DNA of 56,488 bases, from positions 1 to 56,488 of the forward strand of contig NZ_CAMYFP010000009.1 in assembly GCF_947255105.1 (NCBI RefSeq), in the 5' to 3' direction. Source of the DNA: an uncultured Campylobacter sp. GTDB taxonomy: Bacteria > Campylobacterota > Campylobacteria > Campylobacterales > Campylobacteraceae. A program made the position numbers and the translations under genes. Within the stretch, counting starts at the first letter, position 1. Every line of letters starts with the position of its first letter. The notes beneath the pieces were generated by a model. The model was not told the DNA's origin. It ran no database searches and was given only the letters and a program-made list of their open reading frames with translations. Positions 1 to 9,197 of this stretch are shown here, one piece after another.

Positions 1-62
1 AATCAGCAATCAGCAATCAGCAATCAGCAATCAGCAATCAGCAATCAGCAATCAGCAATCAG
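1..62 (+). repeat. AATCAGC heptamer tract inside mod
   Basis: Eight perfect head-to-tail copies of AATCAGC occupy 1-56, followed by six bases of a ninth; the tract begins at the first base of the window and may continue upstream. Because the unit is seven bases, gain or loss of one copy shifts the downstream frame. In the observed state the frame reads through as repeating N-Q-Q-S-A-I-S and joins the Mod coding sequence without a stop, although whether it connects to the true start cannot be seen. Confidence 0.95.
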
Positions 63-1554
63 TGCGGCTGAAAATTTTATTAAATTCAGTAGAAATTTAG
101 AATTAAACAGAGCTAGAAATTTACCACTTGATACAATTTGTGATAATCTCATCATAAAAGGCAACAATCTTTTAGCACTTCATACATTAAAATCAAATTT
201 CGCAGGTCGCGTCAAACTCATTTACATCGATCCTCCTTACAATACACAAACTGATGCAAGCACTTTTGCATATAATAATAATTTTAATCATTCAACTTGG
301 CTAACTTTTATAAAAAATAGAGTTGAAGTTGCAAGAGAATTTTTAAAAGATGATGGTATTTTTTGTTGTTCAATAGACCATTGTGAGTTATTTTATTTAG
401 GAGTTTTATTGGATGAGATTTTTGGTAGAGAAAATAGAATAGGCTTGATTTCTATAGAAACTAATCCTGGTGGAAGAAGTGATTCAAAATTTTTAGCTAC
501 ATCTTCTGAGTATTGCATCATATATGCAAAAAACATCAATCTTACAAGCGTATATGATATTAATAAAGATAAAGACAAATTATTAAAATATAATAAACAA
601 GACAGCATTTCAAGATACAAGTTAGTTCCCTTGAGAAGAACTGGAAGTAATTCAACTCCTGATAAGCGTAAAAATTTATGCTATCCAATATATTATAATA
701 TAAATAAAAAACAAATATCAGTAGAAATTCCAAACAATACAGATGAATGGATAGAAATAATGCCAATGGGAGTAGACATTATGCGAGTATGGCGTTGGTC
801 AAAAAATAAAGTAGCAAATTCATTATCAGAGCTAGAAGTTGTTCTTAATAACAAAAACGAATATAACATCTATGTAAAAGATAGATTAAAAACTAAAGAA
901 AAAGCAAAAACTATGTGGTATGGTTCAAGATACGATGCATCTGCTAATGGCACTAAAGTATTGCAAAAACTTCAATTATCCGATAGTTTTAGCTACCCTA
1001 AATCTGTGTTTTTAATACAAGATATTATAAGCATGACAACTAACGAAAACGATATCGTTATGGATTTTTTCCTAGGAAGTGGCACAACTGCAGCAGTTGC
1101 TCATAAAATGAATAGGCAATATATCGGAATTGAGCAGATGGATTATATAGAAAATGTAAGCATTGAAAGGCTTAAAAAAGTAATTGAAGGTGAGCAAGGT
1201 GGAATTAGTAAAACACTAAATTGGCAAGGTGGTGGAAGTTTTATCTATGCAAAACTTATGCCTTTAAATGAAATATTTAAAAAAGAAATTTTAAAAGCAA
1301 AAGATGATAAAGAGTTAGATCAAATTTATAAAAAACTTCAAAAAGTTGCTTTTATTGATTATAGAATAAATTTAAGAGATATAGCCAAAGATAAAGAGTT
1401 TGTAAATTTAAGCCTAAATGAGAAAAAAGAGGTTTTAAATCTTTGTTTAGATAGCAATATGGACTATGTTTTACTAAGTGATATTGATGATGTTACATAT
1501 GAGGTAGATAGCAATACAAAAGCTTTAAATAAAGCATTTTATGGAGAGATATAA
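1..1554 (+). CDS. mod: Type III restriction-modification methyltransferase Mod, 5' end cut by window edge
   Basis: DNA adenine methyltransferase subunit of a type III system; it methylates and supplies the specificity for both modification and restriction. The frame is open from base 1, passes through the heptamer tract, and contains the catalytic motif DPPYNT at about 232-249 and, much later, the AdoMet-binding motif FLGSGTT at about 1070-1090. This catalytic-first order is that of beta-class methyltransferases, to which Mod proteins belong. The variable segment between the motifs would be the target recognition domain. The stop codon overlaps the res start (TAATG), so the two are translationally coupled. 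The true start lies outside the window. The heptamer near the N terminus makes the gene a strong candidate for ON/OFF phase variation, as is known for mod genes in Helicobacter, Haemophilus and Neisseria. I also see an ATG at 409, but starting there would discard the catalytic motif. Confidence 0.93.
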   Translation, partial: NQQSAISNQQSAISNQQSAISAAENFIKFSRNLELNRARNLPLDTICDNLIIKGNNLLALHTLKSNFAGRVKLIYIDPPYNTQTDASTFAYNNNFNHSTWLTFIKNRVEVAREFLKDDGIFCCSIDHCELFYLGVLLDEIFGRENRIGLISIETNPGGRSDSKFLATSSEYCIIYAKNINLTSVYDINKDKDKLLKYNKQDSISRYKLVPLRRTGSNSTPDKRKNLCYPIYYNINKKQISVEIPNNTDEWIEIMPMGVDIMRVWRWSKNKVANSLSELEVVLNNKNEYNIYVKDRLKTKEKAKTMWYGSRYDASANGTKVLQKLQLSDSFSYPKSVFLIQDIISMTTNENDIVMDFFLGSGTTAAVAHKMNRQYIGIEQMDYIENVSIERLKKVIEGEQGGISKTLNWQGGGSFIYAKLMPLNEIFKKEILKAKDDKELDQIYKKLQKVAFIDYRINLRDIAKDKEFVNLSLNEKKEVLNLCLDSNMDYVLLSDIDDVTYEVDSNTKALNKAFYGEI

Positions 1555-4097
1555 TGTCTAGTTTATTTGAAGAAAATATCCAAACATATAGTGATGAACT
1601 AGAAAAAGATATAGAAAAATATGGCGTATCTAAAATAGGAACTCATATTACCAGTAATTTAAAAAATGAACTTAGAGAGTATCAAGAAAAAGCCCTACAG
1701 CACTATTTAAAAAATGAAGAGATAAAAGAACCAAAACGGCACTTAATGTTTAATATGGCAACAGGAAGTGGCAAGACTATGATAATGGCTGCTTTGATAC
1801 TTGATTGTTATAAAAAGGGTTACAATAACTTTATCTTTTTTGTAAACTCAACTGCGATTTTAGAAAAAACTAAAATAAATTTTGCCGATCCAAAATCAAG
1901 CAAGTATTTATATAGTGATGAGATAATAATAGACTCAAAAAGAGTTGATATAAATATAATAAATAATTTAATTGAGAGTAAAGAAAATGCAATAAATATT
2001 TATTTTAGCACCGTTCAAGGACTTTTTTCTCTTTTTACGAATGAGAGAGAAAACTCTATAACACTCGATGATCTAAAAGGTAAAAAGCTTGTATTTTTAG
2101 CTGATGAAGCACATCACTTAAATGCAAGCACAAAAGCAGAAAAAGAAGATGAATTAAGCTGGGAAACCATCATAAAACAAGCATATAATAGCAATCCAAA
2201 AAACTTAATGTATGAGTTTAGTGCAACTATTCCAAAAGATAAAAATGTGCTTGAAAAATATAGAGATATTATAGTTTTTAAATATGATCTTAAAAAATTT
2301 TGTAATGCAGGATACTCAAAAAGGATTCTTTTATCCAAATATGAAAACAGAGATATTAAGATTAGATTTTTAGGTGCAGTTTTACTTAGCTTATATAGAG
2401 AAATTTTGGCTAATAATAATAAAATCTCTCTTAAGCCTGTGATTTTATTTAAAAGTGAAATTATCAAAGATTCACAAAGTAATAAGATTAAATTTGAAAG
2501 TTTAATAGAAAATTTAACTAGCAAAGATATAGAGGAATTTTATTTATCATCGCATAATAATCCTTTGTTTTTACAAAGCAAAGAGTATTTTATAAGCAAA
2601 TATGGCAATTCCTATGAGAATACTATTGTAAATCTTATAAAAAATAGCTTTAAAAAAGAGATTATTTTAGATGTAAATGAAAAAAAAGATGCAGAGAGTA
2701 AAGACAATCAACTACTTCTTAATAGCCTTGAAGATAAAGATAACAATATAAGAGTTATTTTTGCAGTCGATAAACTAAATGAAGGTTGGGATGTATTAAA
2801 TTTATTTGATATTGTTCGTTTGGGAGAAGGTAAAAAAACAAGCAGAGTAACAACACAAGAGGCTCAACTTATAGGTAGAGGAGCAAGATATTTTCCATTT
2901 GGAGATGTTGAAAACAGATATATTAGAAAATTTGATGATGATTTAACTAACCCTTTAAGTGTCATCGAACAGCTTTCATATCATACAACTAATGATGTTG
3001 ATTATATCGAGAATCTAAATAAATCAATGGTAGAAAATGGCTTATTTGTAGAACTTGAAGAAAAAAGAATTGCGTTAAAACCTACAAAGAAAGCTAAAGA
3101 CATTACATCTAAATACAATATTTATTATGTAACCAACAAAAGATATAAAAAAGACTTTTACTCTTTATTTGATAGCTTTGAAAAAACAAGTGTAGAACAT
3201 AGGCTAAGAAGTATAGATATTCCACTTTTTTCAAATGATATTATAAACTCTGATATTTTTAAAGAAGAACATAGGAAAGATACAAATTTCAAAAGATCTA
3301 TGAGATTAAAAGAGTGTATTGATTTTTCAATATTTCAGAAAGCATTCAATAAAATAGGTCTTAAATTTAGTGAAATTGCAACTAAATTTGGTGTAAAAAG
3401 TAGAGTAGAGTTTTATGAGTATTTATCAAATTTAGATTTTTTATTTGACAAAGAACAAAAATTTAATATACAAAATAGCCTTAGTATATGCGAATATATC
3501 CTAAACAATCTTCAAAAAATAATGCTTGAAAAACAAGATGAATATGAAGTAAGCGATTTTAACATAGAAAAATTAGATAAAAAAGCTTTTGATGATAGAG
3601 TTATTGTCAAGCAAAAACTAGATATAAGAGATGCAAGGGAGTGGATGTATTATGATAAATACTCACATGATAGCAATCTTGAGATAGAATTTGTTGAATT
3701 TATAGAATCAAGAAAAATGCAAATTGATGCTATATTTAAAGAGTGGATTATTTTTAGAAATGACGGCTTTAAGGAATTTAAAATTTTTGACAATAGAAAA
3801 GATGGTGATACTTATGGGCTTGGATTTGAGCCTGATTTTATATTTTTTGGTATTAAAAAAGATGAAGCCGATAAAGGAAATTTAACTGCTGAATATATCT
3901 TTGAGCCAAAAGGTGGGCATTTATCAGGTGATGGCAAAGGGATAGATAGCTGGAAAGAGACATTGCTTGAATTTCTTAGTGGCGAATACAGCAAAGATAA
4001 CAGCAATCTAACAGTAATCGGATTTCCATTTTTTAAGAGCAATAAAAATGCAGAAAATGAAAAGTTTTTAAAGACGTTTAGTAGTATCACAAAGTAA
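1554..4097 (+). CDS. res: Type III restriction endonuclease subunit Res
   Basis: ATP-dependent restriction subunit that works in complex with Mod, translocates on DNA and cleaves. The 847-residue protein starts with an ATG overlapping the mod stop. It has an SF2 helicase core: Walker A MATGSGKT near residue 69, a DEAH-type Walker B LADEAHH near residue 185, and the later helicase motif around QLIGRGARYFP near residue 440. The C-terminal part has the PD-(D/E)xK nuclease pattern: EPDFIFFG near residue 760 followed by EYIFEPKGGH near residue 780. Length is close to the 850-1000 usual for the family and no disruption is visible. Expression of Res while Mod is switched off by slippage would be avoided only if Res depends on Mod for DNA binding, which is how type III systems are known to behave. 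Confidence 0.95.
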   Translation: MSSLFEENIQTYSDELEKDIEKYGVSKIGTHITSNLKNELREYQEKALQHYLKNEEIKEPKRHLMFNMATGSGKTMIMAALILDCYKKGYNNFIFFVNSTAILEKTKINFADPKSSKYLYSDEIIIDSKRVDINIINNLIESKENAINIYFSTVQGLFSLFTNERENSITLDDLKGKKLVFLADEAHHLNASTKAEKEDELSWETIIKQAYNSNPKNLMYEFSATIPKDKNVLEKYRDIIVFKYDLKKFCNAGYSKRILLSKYENRDIKIRFLGAVLLSLYREILANNNKISLKPVILFKSEIIKDSQSNKIKFESLIENLTSKDIEEFYLSSHNNPLFLQSKEYFISKYGNSYENTIVNLIKNSFKKEIILDVNEKKDAESKDNQLLLNSLEDKDNNIRVIFAVDKLNEGWDVLNLFDIVRLGEGKKTSRVTTQEAQLIGRGARYFPFGDVENRYIRKFDDDLTNPLSVIEQLSYHTTNDVDYIENLNKSMVENGLFVELEEKRIALKPTKKAKDITSKYNIYYVTNKRYKKDFYSLFDSFEKTSVEHRLRSIDIPLFSNDIINSDIFKEEHRKDTNFKRSMRLKECIDFSIFQKAFNKIGLKFSEIATKFGVKSRVEFYEYLSNLDFLFDKEQKFNIQNSLSICEYILNNLQKIMLEKQDEYEVSDFNIEKLDKKAFDDRVIVKQKLDIRDAREWMYYDKYSHDSNLEIEFVEFIESRKMQIDAIFKEWIIFRNDGFKEFKIFDNRKDGDTYGLGFEPDFIFFGIKKDEADKGNLTAEYIFEPKGGHLSGDGKGIDSWKETLLEFLSGEYSKDNSNLTVIGFPFFKSNKNAENEKFLKTFSSITK

Positions 4098-4248
4098 AAC
4101 ACTAACAAATGTCAGAATTAAATTTGCTAAAATTTAATCATATAAATTTTTAAGGCTATTTTTATGAAAGAAAATCTTACGGCAAATTTTAAAAAAGATA
4201 TTTTACTTTTATATGATAATATTTAGGCTAAATTTGCGAGTTAAGTAG

Positions 4249-4962
4249 ATGAAAAGATATGAAAAAATAGTTGCTAATTTCAGCGTAGAGATAACCAAAA
4301 AGCGTGGCCAAAAAAACATCTACCTAAGGGTAAAGGCGCCAGATGCGAGGATTGTGGTAAGTGCGCCAGCCATTTGTAGCGATGAGATGATAGAGAAATT
4401 TGTATTATCAAATTTAGGCTACATCAAAAAAATGCAAGATAAGATAAAAAATGAGCAAAAAAATCGCTATCAATTTATCCAAGGAGAGCGCCACTATCTC
4501 TTTGGAGAGCCTTACCAACTAGAGGTTGTCTATAGCAGCCAAAAAACAGCGGTGCAAAAATCTCAATCACAAATTATCCTTACAACTCCCAAAAACTCTA
4601 GCTTAGAAAAACGTCAAAAAGCCATAAAAGAGTGGTATAGAGATGAGCTTAAAAAGACTCTTGATAAGAGTATAGAAAAGTGTGAAGTGCTAAGTGGACT
4701 TAGAGCAAATGAGTATAAAATAAAGCAGATGAAGACGCTATGGGGCAGTTGTAACATCGCTCACAAAAGAGTTTGGCTAAATTTAGAACTTGCCAAAAAA
4801 CCCAAAATTTGTCTAGAGTATGTCATCATACACGAACTAACTCATCTCATAGAAAGAGGGCATACAAAGAGATTTTATGCTTTGGTGGAGCAGTTTTATC
4901 CAACTTGGAGAGAGGCAAAAAAGCTATTGTCAAACTCTTTTAAAGGTGACTATGTAGTTTAA
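4249..4962 (+). CDS. YgjP/DUF45-type zinc metalloprotease-like protein
   Basis: A 237-residue protein with the HExxH zinc signature in VIIHELTHL near residue 192, followed by H-T-K-R-F near residue 204, which is the DUF45 (YgjP-like, WLM-related) arrangement. These proteins resemble SprT-type DNA-protein crosslink proteases, and they often sit beside restriction-modification genes, as here after res. Substrate is unknown. The ATG at 4249 gives the expected N terminus. The 150 bases before it hold only a 20-codon reading frame (4164-4226) with no recognisable product. No signal peptide, so cytoplasmic. Confidence 0.85.
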   Translation: MKRYEKIVANFSVEITKKRGQKNIYLRVKAPDARIVVSAPAICSDEMIEKFVLSNLGYIKKMQDKIKNEQKNRYQFIQGERHYLFGEPYQLEVVYSSQKTAVQKSQSQIILTTPKNSSLEKRQKAIKEWYRDELKKTLDKSIEKCEVLSGLRANEYKIKQMKTLWGSCNIAHKRVWLNLELAKKPKICLEYVIIHELTHLIERGHTKRFYALVEQFYPTWREAKKLLSNSFKGDYVV

Positions 4963-5189
4963 ATTTCAAAATATATTTTATTATATAGTTATATTGAAAT
5001 TTAAAAAAAGAGTTTTTAAATTTGATACTACTATAAACTGCTTATTTTAAAAGATAAAAAAACATTAGGCGAAAAAACAAAAACTAGGGATTTGATACTA
5101 TTTTCAAATGACGTGTAAACTCTTGGCTGTGTTTTAAAATGTTTATGTATAATACAGGAAGTTATATTTTTATTAAAAAGAGTGTTGTC

Positions 5190-6521
5190 ATGGATATTAA
5201 AAATAGCGAAGTTAATTTAGAGAAAAAGTATGAGGAATTTCTTAAAAAAAATAAAAAAAGATATGGCACTATCAAAAATTATGTTAGATATATAAAGCCC
5301 GAATATTTAAAAGATATATCAAATTATAATCCAAATACAAATATATATAATATATCAGATCCTAATATCTTTCAAGGCATAAAAAACAGTATAGTTAATT
5401 CTGACAATTATAAAGATATAAACAAGGAAAATAATTACAACATTAGTTCATCATTAAATTAGTATGAAGCTTTTTTAAAAGAAAGAGAAAGTCAATCATC
5501 TACACAAAACTCAGATAAATCAAATAAAAACGATACCCATAGAAAGCATATAAATAAGCCACATCAAAGGATATTTTTTGGAGCGCCCGGCACTGGGAAG
5601 AGCTATTTGCTCAATAAGGAGGCTAAAAAGGACTTTGAAAAAGAGTGTTGTGAGCGTGTAACTTTTCACCCAAATTATATGTATGGAAATTTTGTAGGAG
5701 CATTTAAGCCATTTCCTGGCACACAAGAGAGTATAACATATGAGTATATCCCAGGAGTTTTACTAGGACAACTTATAAAAGCTTTGCAAAATCAAGATAA
5801 AAATTATCTTTTAATTATCGAAGAAATCAATAGAGCAAATGTTGCGGCTGTTTTTGGAGATATTTTTCAACTTTTAGATAGAGATGAGAATGGCGATAGT
5901 GAGTATCCAATCGCTGCTTCTAGAGAGTTGCGAGAGTTTTTAGAGAAAAACTTAACCAATAGCAAGCTTAATCCAAATATAGCAAAAAAAATGGGTAAAA
6001 ATTTTAGTAGAGTGTTTTTGCCAAGTAACTTGTATATTTGGGCTACAATGAATAGTGCAGATCAAGGTGTTATGCCCATAGATACAGCATTTAAAAGAAG
6101 ATGGGAGTTTAGATATATCGGAATTGATGATGCAGTAGATGCAAGTTTTGCAAACTACAAATTTAAAATAAACAGCTTAGAAGTGGTCAAATGGGATGAT
6201 TTTAGAAAAGAGGTAAATAAAAGATTATCCAAGCTTAATATACCTGAAGATAAGCTTATAGGTCCTTATTTTATATCAAAGTCAATTTTGAAAAAATATG
6301 ATTCAAGTAAACTTACAGATAAACTTACAGAAGTTATTAAAGATAAAGTTTTAATGTATCTTTACGAAGATGCAGCTAGAGCTTACAGGTCACTGTTATT
6401 TGCTGAAGACAGCTACTCTACTTACTCAAAATTGTGTGAAGAATTTCAAAAAGATGCACTTAATTTATTTAAAGATAAGTTGGAATTAAAAACAGAGCCA
6501 ATAAAAGAAACTAAAGAATAA
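5190..6521 (+). pseudogene. mcrB: McrB-like AAA+ restriction ATPase/GTPase, interrupted by an in-frame amber codon
   Basis: Motor subunit of an McrBC/LlaJI-type restriction system. A single frame runs from the ATG at 5190 (an upstream ATG at 5139 is in the same frame but lacks a clear ribosome site) to 6521, broken only by a TAG at 5460-5462. Before the stop is a helical N-terminal domain (EEFLKKNKKRYGTIKNYV region); after it the frame resumes as YEAFLKERE and reaches Walker A FGAPGTGKS at about 5578-5604, the acidic IIEEINRAN motif near 5815, and the McrB-type ATMNSAD motif near 6046. The amber sits where a Gln codon (CAG) would need one base change. No internal ATG lies between the stop and the Walker A, so re-initiation would lose or distort the P loop. 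I infer a nonsense allele unless the TAG is suppressed or is a sequence error. McrC follows three bases later. Confidence 0.85.
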
Positions 6522-6524
6522 TTT

Positions 6525-7964
6525 ATGGATATAAAGCTACTAAAAGAGTTAAAGAGATATTCTTTTGATGAGTTAAAAAACATTTTTGAAAAAGATGATG
6601 AAGAGCTTAGGGATCTGTTAAAAAACTTATCTTTGATGAATATCGTAAAATATTTAAAAAGTTGCTCTAAATTTGAATTAGATGAGCTGCTTGATGAAGA
6701 TTTTAAGTTAAATGATAAATTTGATGATTATGTATTTAAATATGTTGGGATCATAGTTGTTGGTAATATCTGTCTTGTCATTTATCCAAAATATATAGAA
6801 GATGAAAAATCAGATAAAAACTATGAAATTCTTAAACAACTAATCTCAGTTATTAGAAAATATCAGTCAAAACAGCAAAATATAGGCTTTGATGAAGAGC
6901 TAGAGCTTGAAAATTTTAACCTTTTATCGGTTGTTTTAGAGCTTATTCATAGCTACTATGAGCATGGGCTTTACATAAATGAAAATGATATAATCGAGCA
7001 AAATGGCGAAGGGGAGATTTGCTGGGAAAAGACCATCAACGAAACCACAGCATACTTTTCTAACAATATTCCATTTTATTTAGATACATTTACTCTTAAT
7101 CAAAGGAGCAATAAAGAGGATTTTTTTACACTGCTTCATGCTTTTGTGTTAAGCGAGGGTTGCAAGAAGCTAAAAGATATCTTAAATATTTTAAATATCT
7201 CACCCATAAATTTGAGCTTAGCAAAACTAGATAACTTTGGAACTATAGAGTTTATAATAAATCGTCTAAATCAAGAGCTTTCAACTCAGTTTATAACATA
7301 TAGGCAAGATATCTTAAAGCTTTTAAAAAGATATATTGAACAAGATAGCATTAAAAAAACTTCTAGTGATATCTCCTTTGTAGGAACTTCTAGTTTTAAT
7401 TTAGTTTGGGAAGATATATGTTCAAAAGTCCTTGACAATAGCTTAGAAAAAAGATTAAAAGAGTTAGGGCTTCGTGGTAAAGATGGTAATGAAAATGATG
7501 GTAATAAATTTTTAAAAGATATTATTCCAAAACCAAAGTGGAGAGATGTTAAAACCAGTAGTATTCATGAGGCCACAAAGACGCTAATTCCAGATATTGT
7601 AACTATCAACAAAGATGGGCTTTCAATATATGATGCCAAATACTACACAACAATACTTGATGAAAATGAAGCAAAAAATACGCCAGGAATTGGCGATATA
7701 ACAAAACAATATTTTTATAAAATGGCATATGAAGATTTTGCTAGGAAAAACAACATTTCTATAAAACACAATGCTTTTTTGATGCCAACTTGCAAAAGTA
7801 GTGCAAATTTACTCGGAGATGTTTCGCTAAATTTGCCAGGCTTTGAAAATTCAAATATCATTGATGTTATTTTACTACCTGCTTGTAAGATGTATGAGTA
7901 TTATTTGGCAAACAAAACGGCATGTATCAAAATAGATAGAGATGAAAAAGCTGTAATTTTGTAA
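6525..7964 (+). CDS. mcrC: McrC/LlaJI-family restriction endonuclease subunit
   Basis: Nuclease partner of the preceding McrB-like motor. The 479-residue protein has a charged helical N-terminal half and a C-terminal PD-(D/E)xK nuclease pattern: IPDIVTINKDG near residue 354 followed by SIYDAKYYTT near residue 366, giving D...D-A-K as the metal and catalytic residues. This combination, and the position right behind an McrB-type gene, is that of McrC and the LlaJI restriction family; I cannot separate the two by eye. It starts three bases after mcrB and has no visible disruption, so it may remain expressed without a functional motor. No methyltransferase follows, which favours a modification-dependent (McrBC-like) system. 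Confidence 0.8.
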   Translation: MDIKLLKELKRYSFDELKNIFEKDDEELRDLLKNLSLMNIVKYLKSCSKFELDELLDEDFKLNDKFDDYVFKYVGIIVVGNICLVIYPKYIEDEKSDKNYEILKQLISVIRKYQSKQQNIGFDEELELENFNLLSVVLELIHSYYEHGLYINENDIIEQNGEGEICWEKTINETTAYFSNNIPFYLDTFTLNQRSNKEDFFTLLHAFVLSEGCKKLKDILNILNISPINLSLAKLDNFGTIEFIINRLNQELSTQFITYRQDILKLLKRYIEQDSIKKTSSDISFVGTSSFNLVWEDICSKVLDNSLEKRLKELGLRGKDGNENDGNKFLKDIIPKPKWRDVKTSSIHEATKTLIPDIVTINKDGLSIYDAKYYTTILDENEAKNTPGIGDITKQYFYKMAYEDFARKNNISIKHNAFLMPTCKSSANLLGDVSLNLPGFENSNIIDVILLPACKMYEYYLANKTACIKIDRDEKAVIL

Positions 7965-8000
7965 AAAGTTGTAAAAGCTTATAAGGATTTTAGTAGAGAA

Positions 8001-8018
8001 TTATCTTTTAAAAGATAA
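8001..8018. other. Short perfect palindrome after mcrC
   Basis: An 18-base perfect inverted repeat of TTATCTTTT and its complement lies 37 bases after the mcrC stop. It has no T-run behind it, so it is a weak candidate terminator or a protein-binding site at the junction between the restriction block and the immunity island. Confidence 0.3.
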
Positions 8019-8068
8019 CGCTAAAACTATAAGAAAAATGCTGCCATTTGGCAAAGCAAGGCATATAA

Positions 8069-8278
8069 ATTGTAAAGGCACTAAATTCTATAAACAAAAC
8101 AGCTCCACACAAAGAAAAACAAAATCAATTAAATGCAATGAGTGATAATGGGTATTTTTTAACTTTTGATGGCAATAGAATAATAACAGCTTTTAAAAGG
8201 GAAAACTTAAAAGCGTATTTTAAGAGTCGCAGTTTAACATTAGACCAAGAAATTATAAAAAGGTGGTGGGAGAGATGA
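8069..8278 (+). pseudogene. C-terminal remnant of a probable polymorphic toxin, directly coupled to the immunity array
   Basis: An open frame without a proper start runs from after a TAA at 8066 to a TGA at 8276-8278. An ATG at 8138 would give 46 residues. The end reads NGYFLTFDGNRIITAF, then a basic stretch ending KRWWER. The pattern of a hydrophobic strand, D-G, a strand ending I-I-T-A-F and a basic tail is like the end of many small nuclease toxin domains of the BECR type (barnase/EndoU/colicin), but I cannot assign the family firmly. Its stop overlaps the ATG of the first immunity-like gene (ATGA), the coupling expected of a toxin-immunity pair. Everything upstream of this tail is missing, so I infer a leftover toxin tip kept by recombination. 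Together with the preceding ~100 bases it accounts for the gap after mcrC. Confidence 0.5.
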
Positions 8279-8582
8279 GAGAGTTTATTTTATATATAGA
8301 TGAGGCAGAATATGGGGTCTATGAAGAAGGTTTTACTATGTGGACACAAAAAGATGATGCAGAGAGATTGGATGAATATATGTTTGCTAAAATTTGCACT
8401 AAGTCTGACAAATTAATGGGTTTTTTGATGTATCTCTTGGCGATGAGATTATTGAGAGAGCCAAAAATGATGAAATTATGCAAGAAGTCTGTGAGTTTGA
8501 AGTGCTTATACACAATACTTTCAAAGAGAAATTTAGGGGCTCATTTATAGATGCTTTGAAGTATATAAAGGCAAATTATTAA
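8275..8582 (+). pseudogene. Array member 1, putative immunity protein, frameshifted in a T6 run
   Basis: Starts at the ATG at 8275 (GGGAG four bases upstream; a GTG at 8263 is less likely) and begins MREFILYIDEAEYGVYEEGF like members 5 and 9. In the running frame it goes off-family after KLMGF and stops at 8550. Restoring one base in the T6 run at 8421-8426 brings back the family C terminus FEVLIHNTFKEKF...FIDALKYIKANY with a stop at 8580-8582. So the gene is one base from intact: a true frameshift, slippage at the run, or a sequencing error. Family function is unknown; the context (toxin tail immediately upstream, many tandem paralogues) suggests immunity. Confidence 0.75.
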
Positions 8583-8621
8583 AGATTAAAATGCCAAACT
8601 TGATACACAAGAGGTGATAAA

Positions 8622-8924
8622 ATGGAAAATATCAGACATTTGGAAATAGAAATATTTCCACAAGATGATTGGTCGATAGTTGATAAAAAGCTTTATAGTA
8701 CAAATCAAAAGCATATTGATTTTTTTGCAAATTGCTATATAAAAGATGACAAAATAACATATATTTTTGACATTTCTTTTTATGACCTAGAAAGAGCCAA
8801 AAAATCAAAATTTTTTAATGAAGTTTGTGAATTTGAAGTGTTTGTAAATGATGCTTTCAAAGAGAAATTTCAAGGCACATTTATAGATGCTTTGGAGTAT
8901 ATAAAGGCAAATTTTAAGCAGTAA
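8622..8924 (+). CDS. Array member 2, putative immunity protein
   Basis: A 100-residue acidic, cysteine-poor, soluble protein starting MENIRHLEIEIF. It shares the array plan: an N-terminal strand-rich part with a conserved Trp (DDWSIV), a central hydrophobic strand (ITYIFDI), then the invariant ending E-F-E-V-F-V...EKFQGTFIDALEYIKANFK. A ribosome site GAGGTG lies upstream. No signal peptide. The segment from 8863 to its end is repeated exactly inside member 9. Function not recognised; immunity role is inferred from context. Confidence 0.75.
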   Translation: MENIRHLEIEIFPQDDWSIVDKKLYSTNQKHIDFFANCYIKDDKITYIFDISFYDLERAKKSKFFNEVCEFEVFVNDAFKEKFQGTFIDALEYIKANFKQ

Positions 8925-9056
8925 AAATAGATAAAAGATAGTGATATGAGATATTTTGTTTTTGATAATGGATTAGAATTTTTAATAACAAAATCAAAAG
9001 TATATGATGAAAAAGCAGTGGTTTGCTCTTGTGTTGGTGATATAAAAGATGATTTT
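8863..9056 (+). repeat. 194-bp direct repeat, copy 1
   Basis: Identical base for base to 11130-11323. It spans the last codons of array member 2, the intergenic spacer and the first ~37 codons of the MRYF gene. Both ends fall inside coding sequence, so this is a recombination tract, not an insertion element. Confidence 0.95.
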
Positions 9057-9197
9057 TATAATTATGTAAAAGATTTTATAGATGATGATAAAATTTATGA
9101 GTTTGAGTTTAATGGCGAGATAATCAATGGTTCAAATTCTCAGTGTGTGCTATGGATAGCCAAAAAAAGGCAAGAAAATGGAGTTGAGAGAGTTTGA
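8946..9197 (+). CDS. MRYF-type small protein sharing its N terminus with a downstream chimeric gene
   Basis: An 83-residue protein beginning MRYFVFDNGLEFLITKSK. Residues 1-37 are identical in DNA and protein to the start of the gene at 11213, then the two diverge abruptly after GDIKDDF. The C-terminal part (YVKDFIDDDKIYEFEF, later CVLWIAKKR) has no counterpart elsewhere in the window. Its last 20 bases overlap the next array gene. Whether this gene or the 11213 gene carries the original N terminus cannot be settled from the sequence. Function unknown. Confidence 0.6.
   Translation: MRYFVFDNGLEFLITKSKVYDEKAVVCSCVGDIKDDFYNYVKDFIDDDKIYEFEFNGEIINGSNSQCVLWIAKKRQENGVERV

Noticed and set aside
409..1554. 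Mod starting at the ATG at 409
   Set aside because: The same frame is open to base 1 and the catalytic DPPYNT motif lies before 409.
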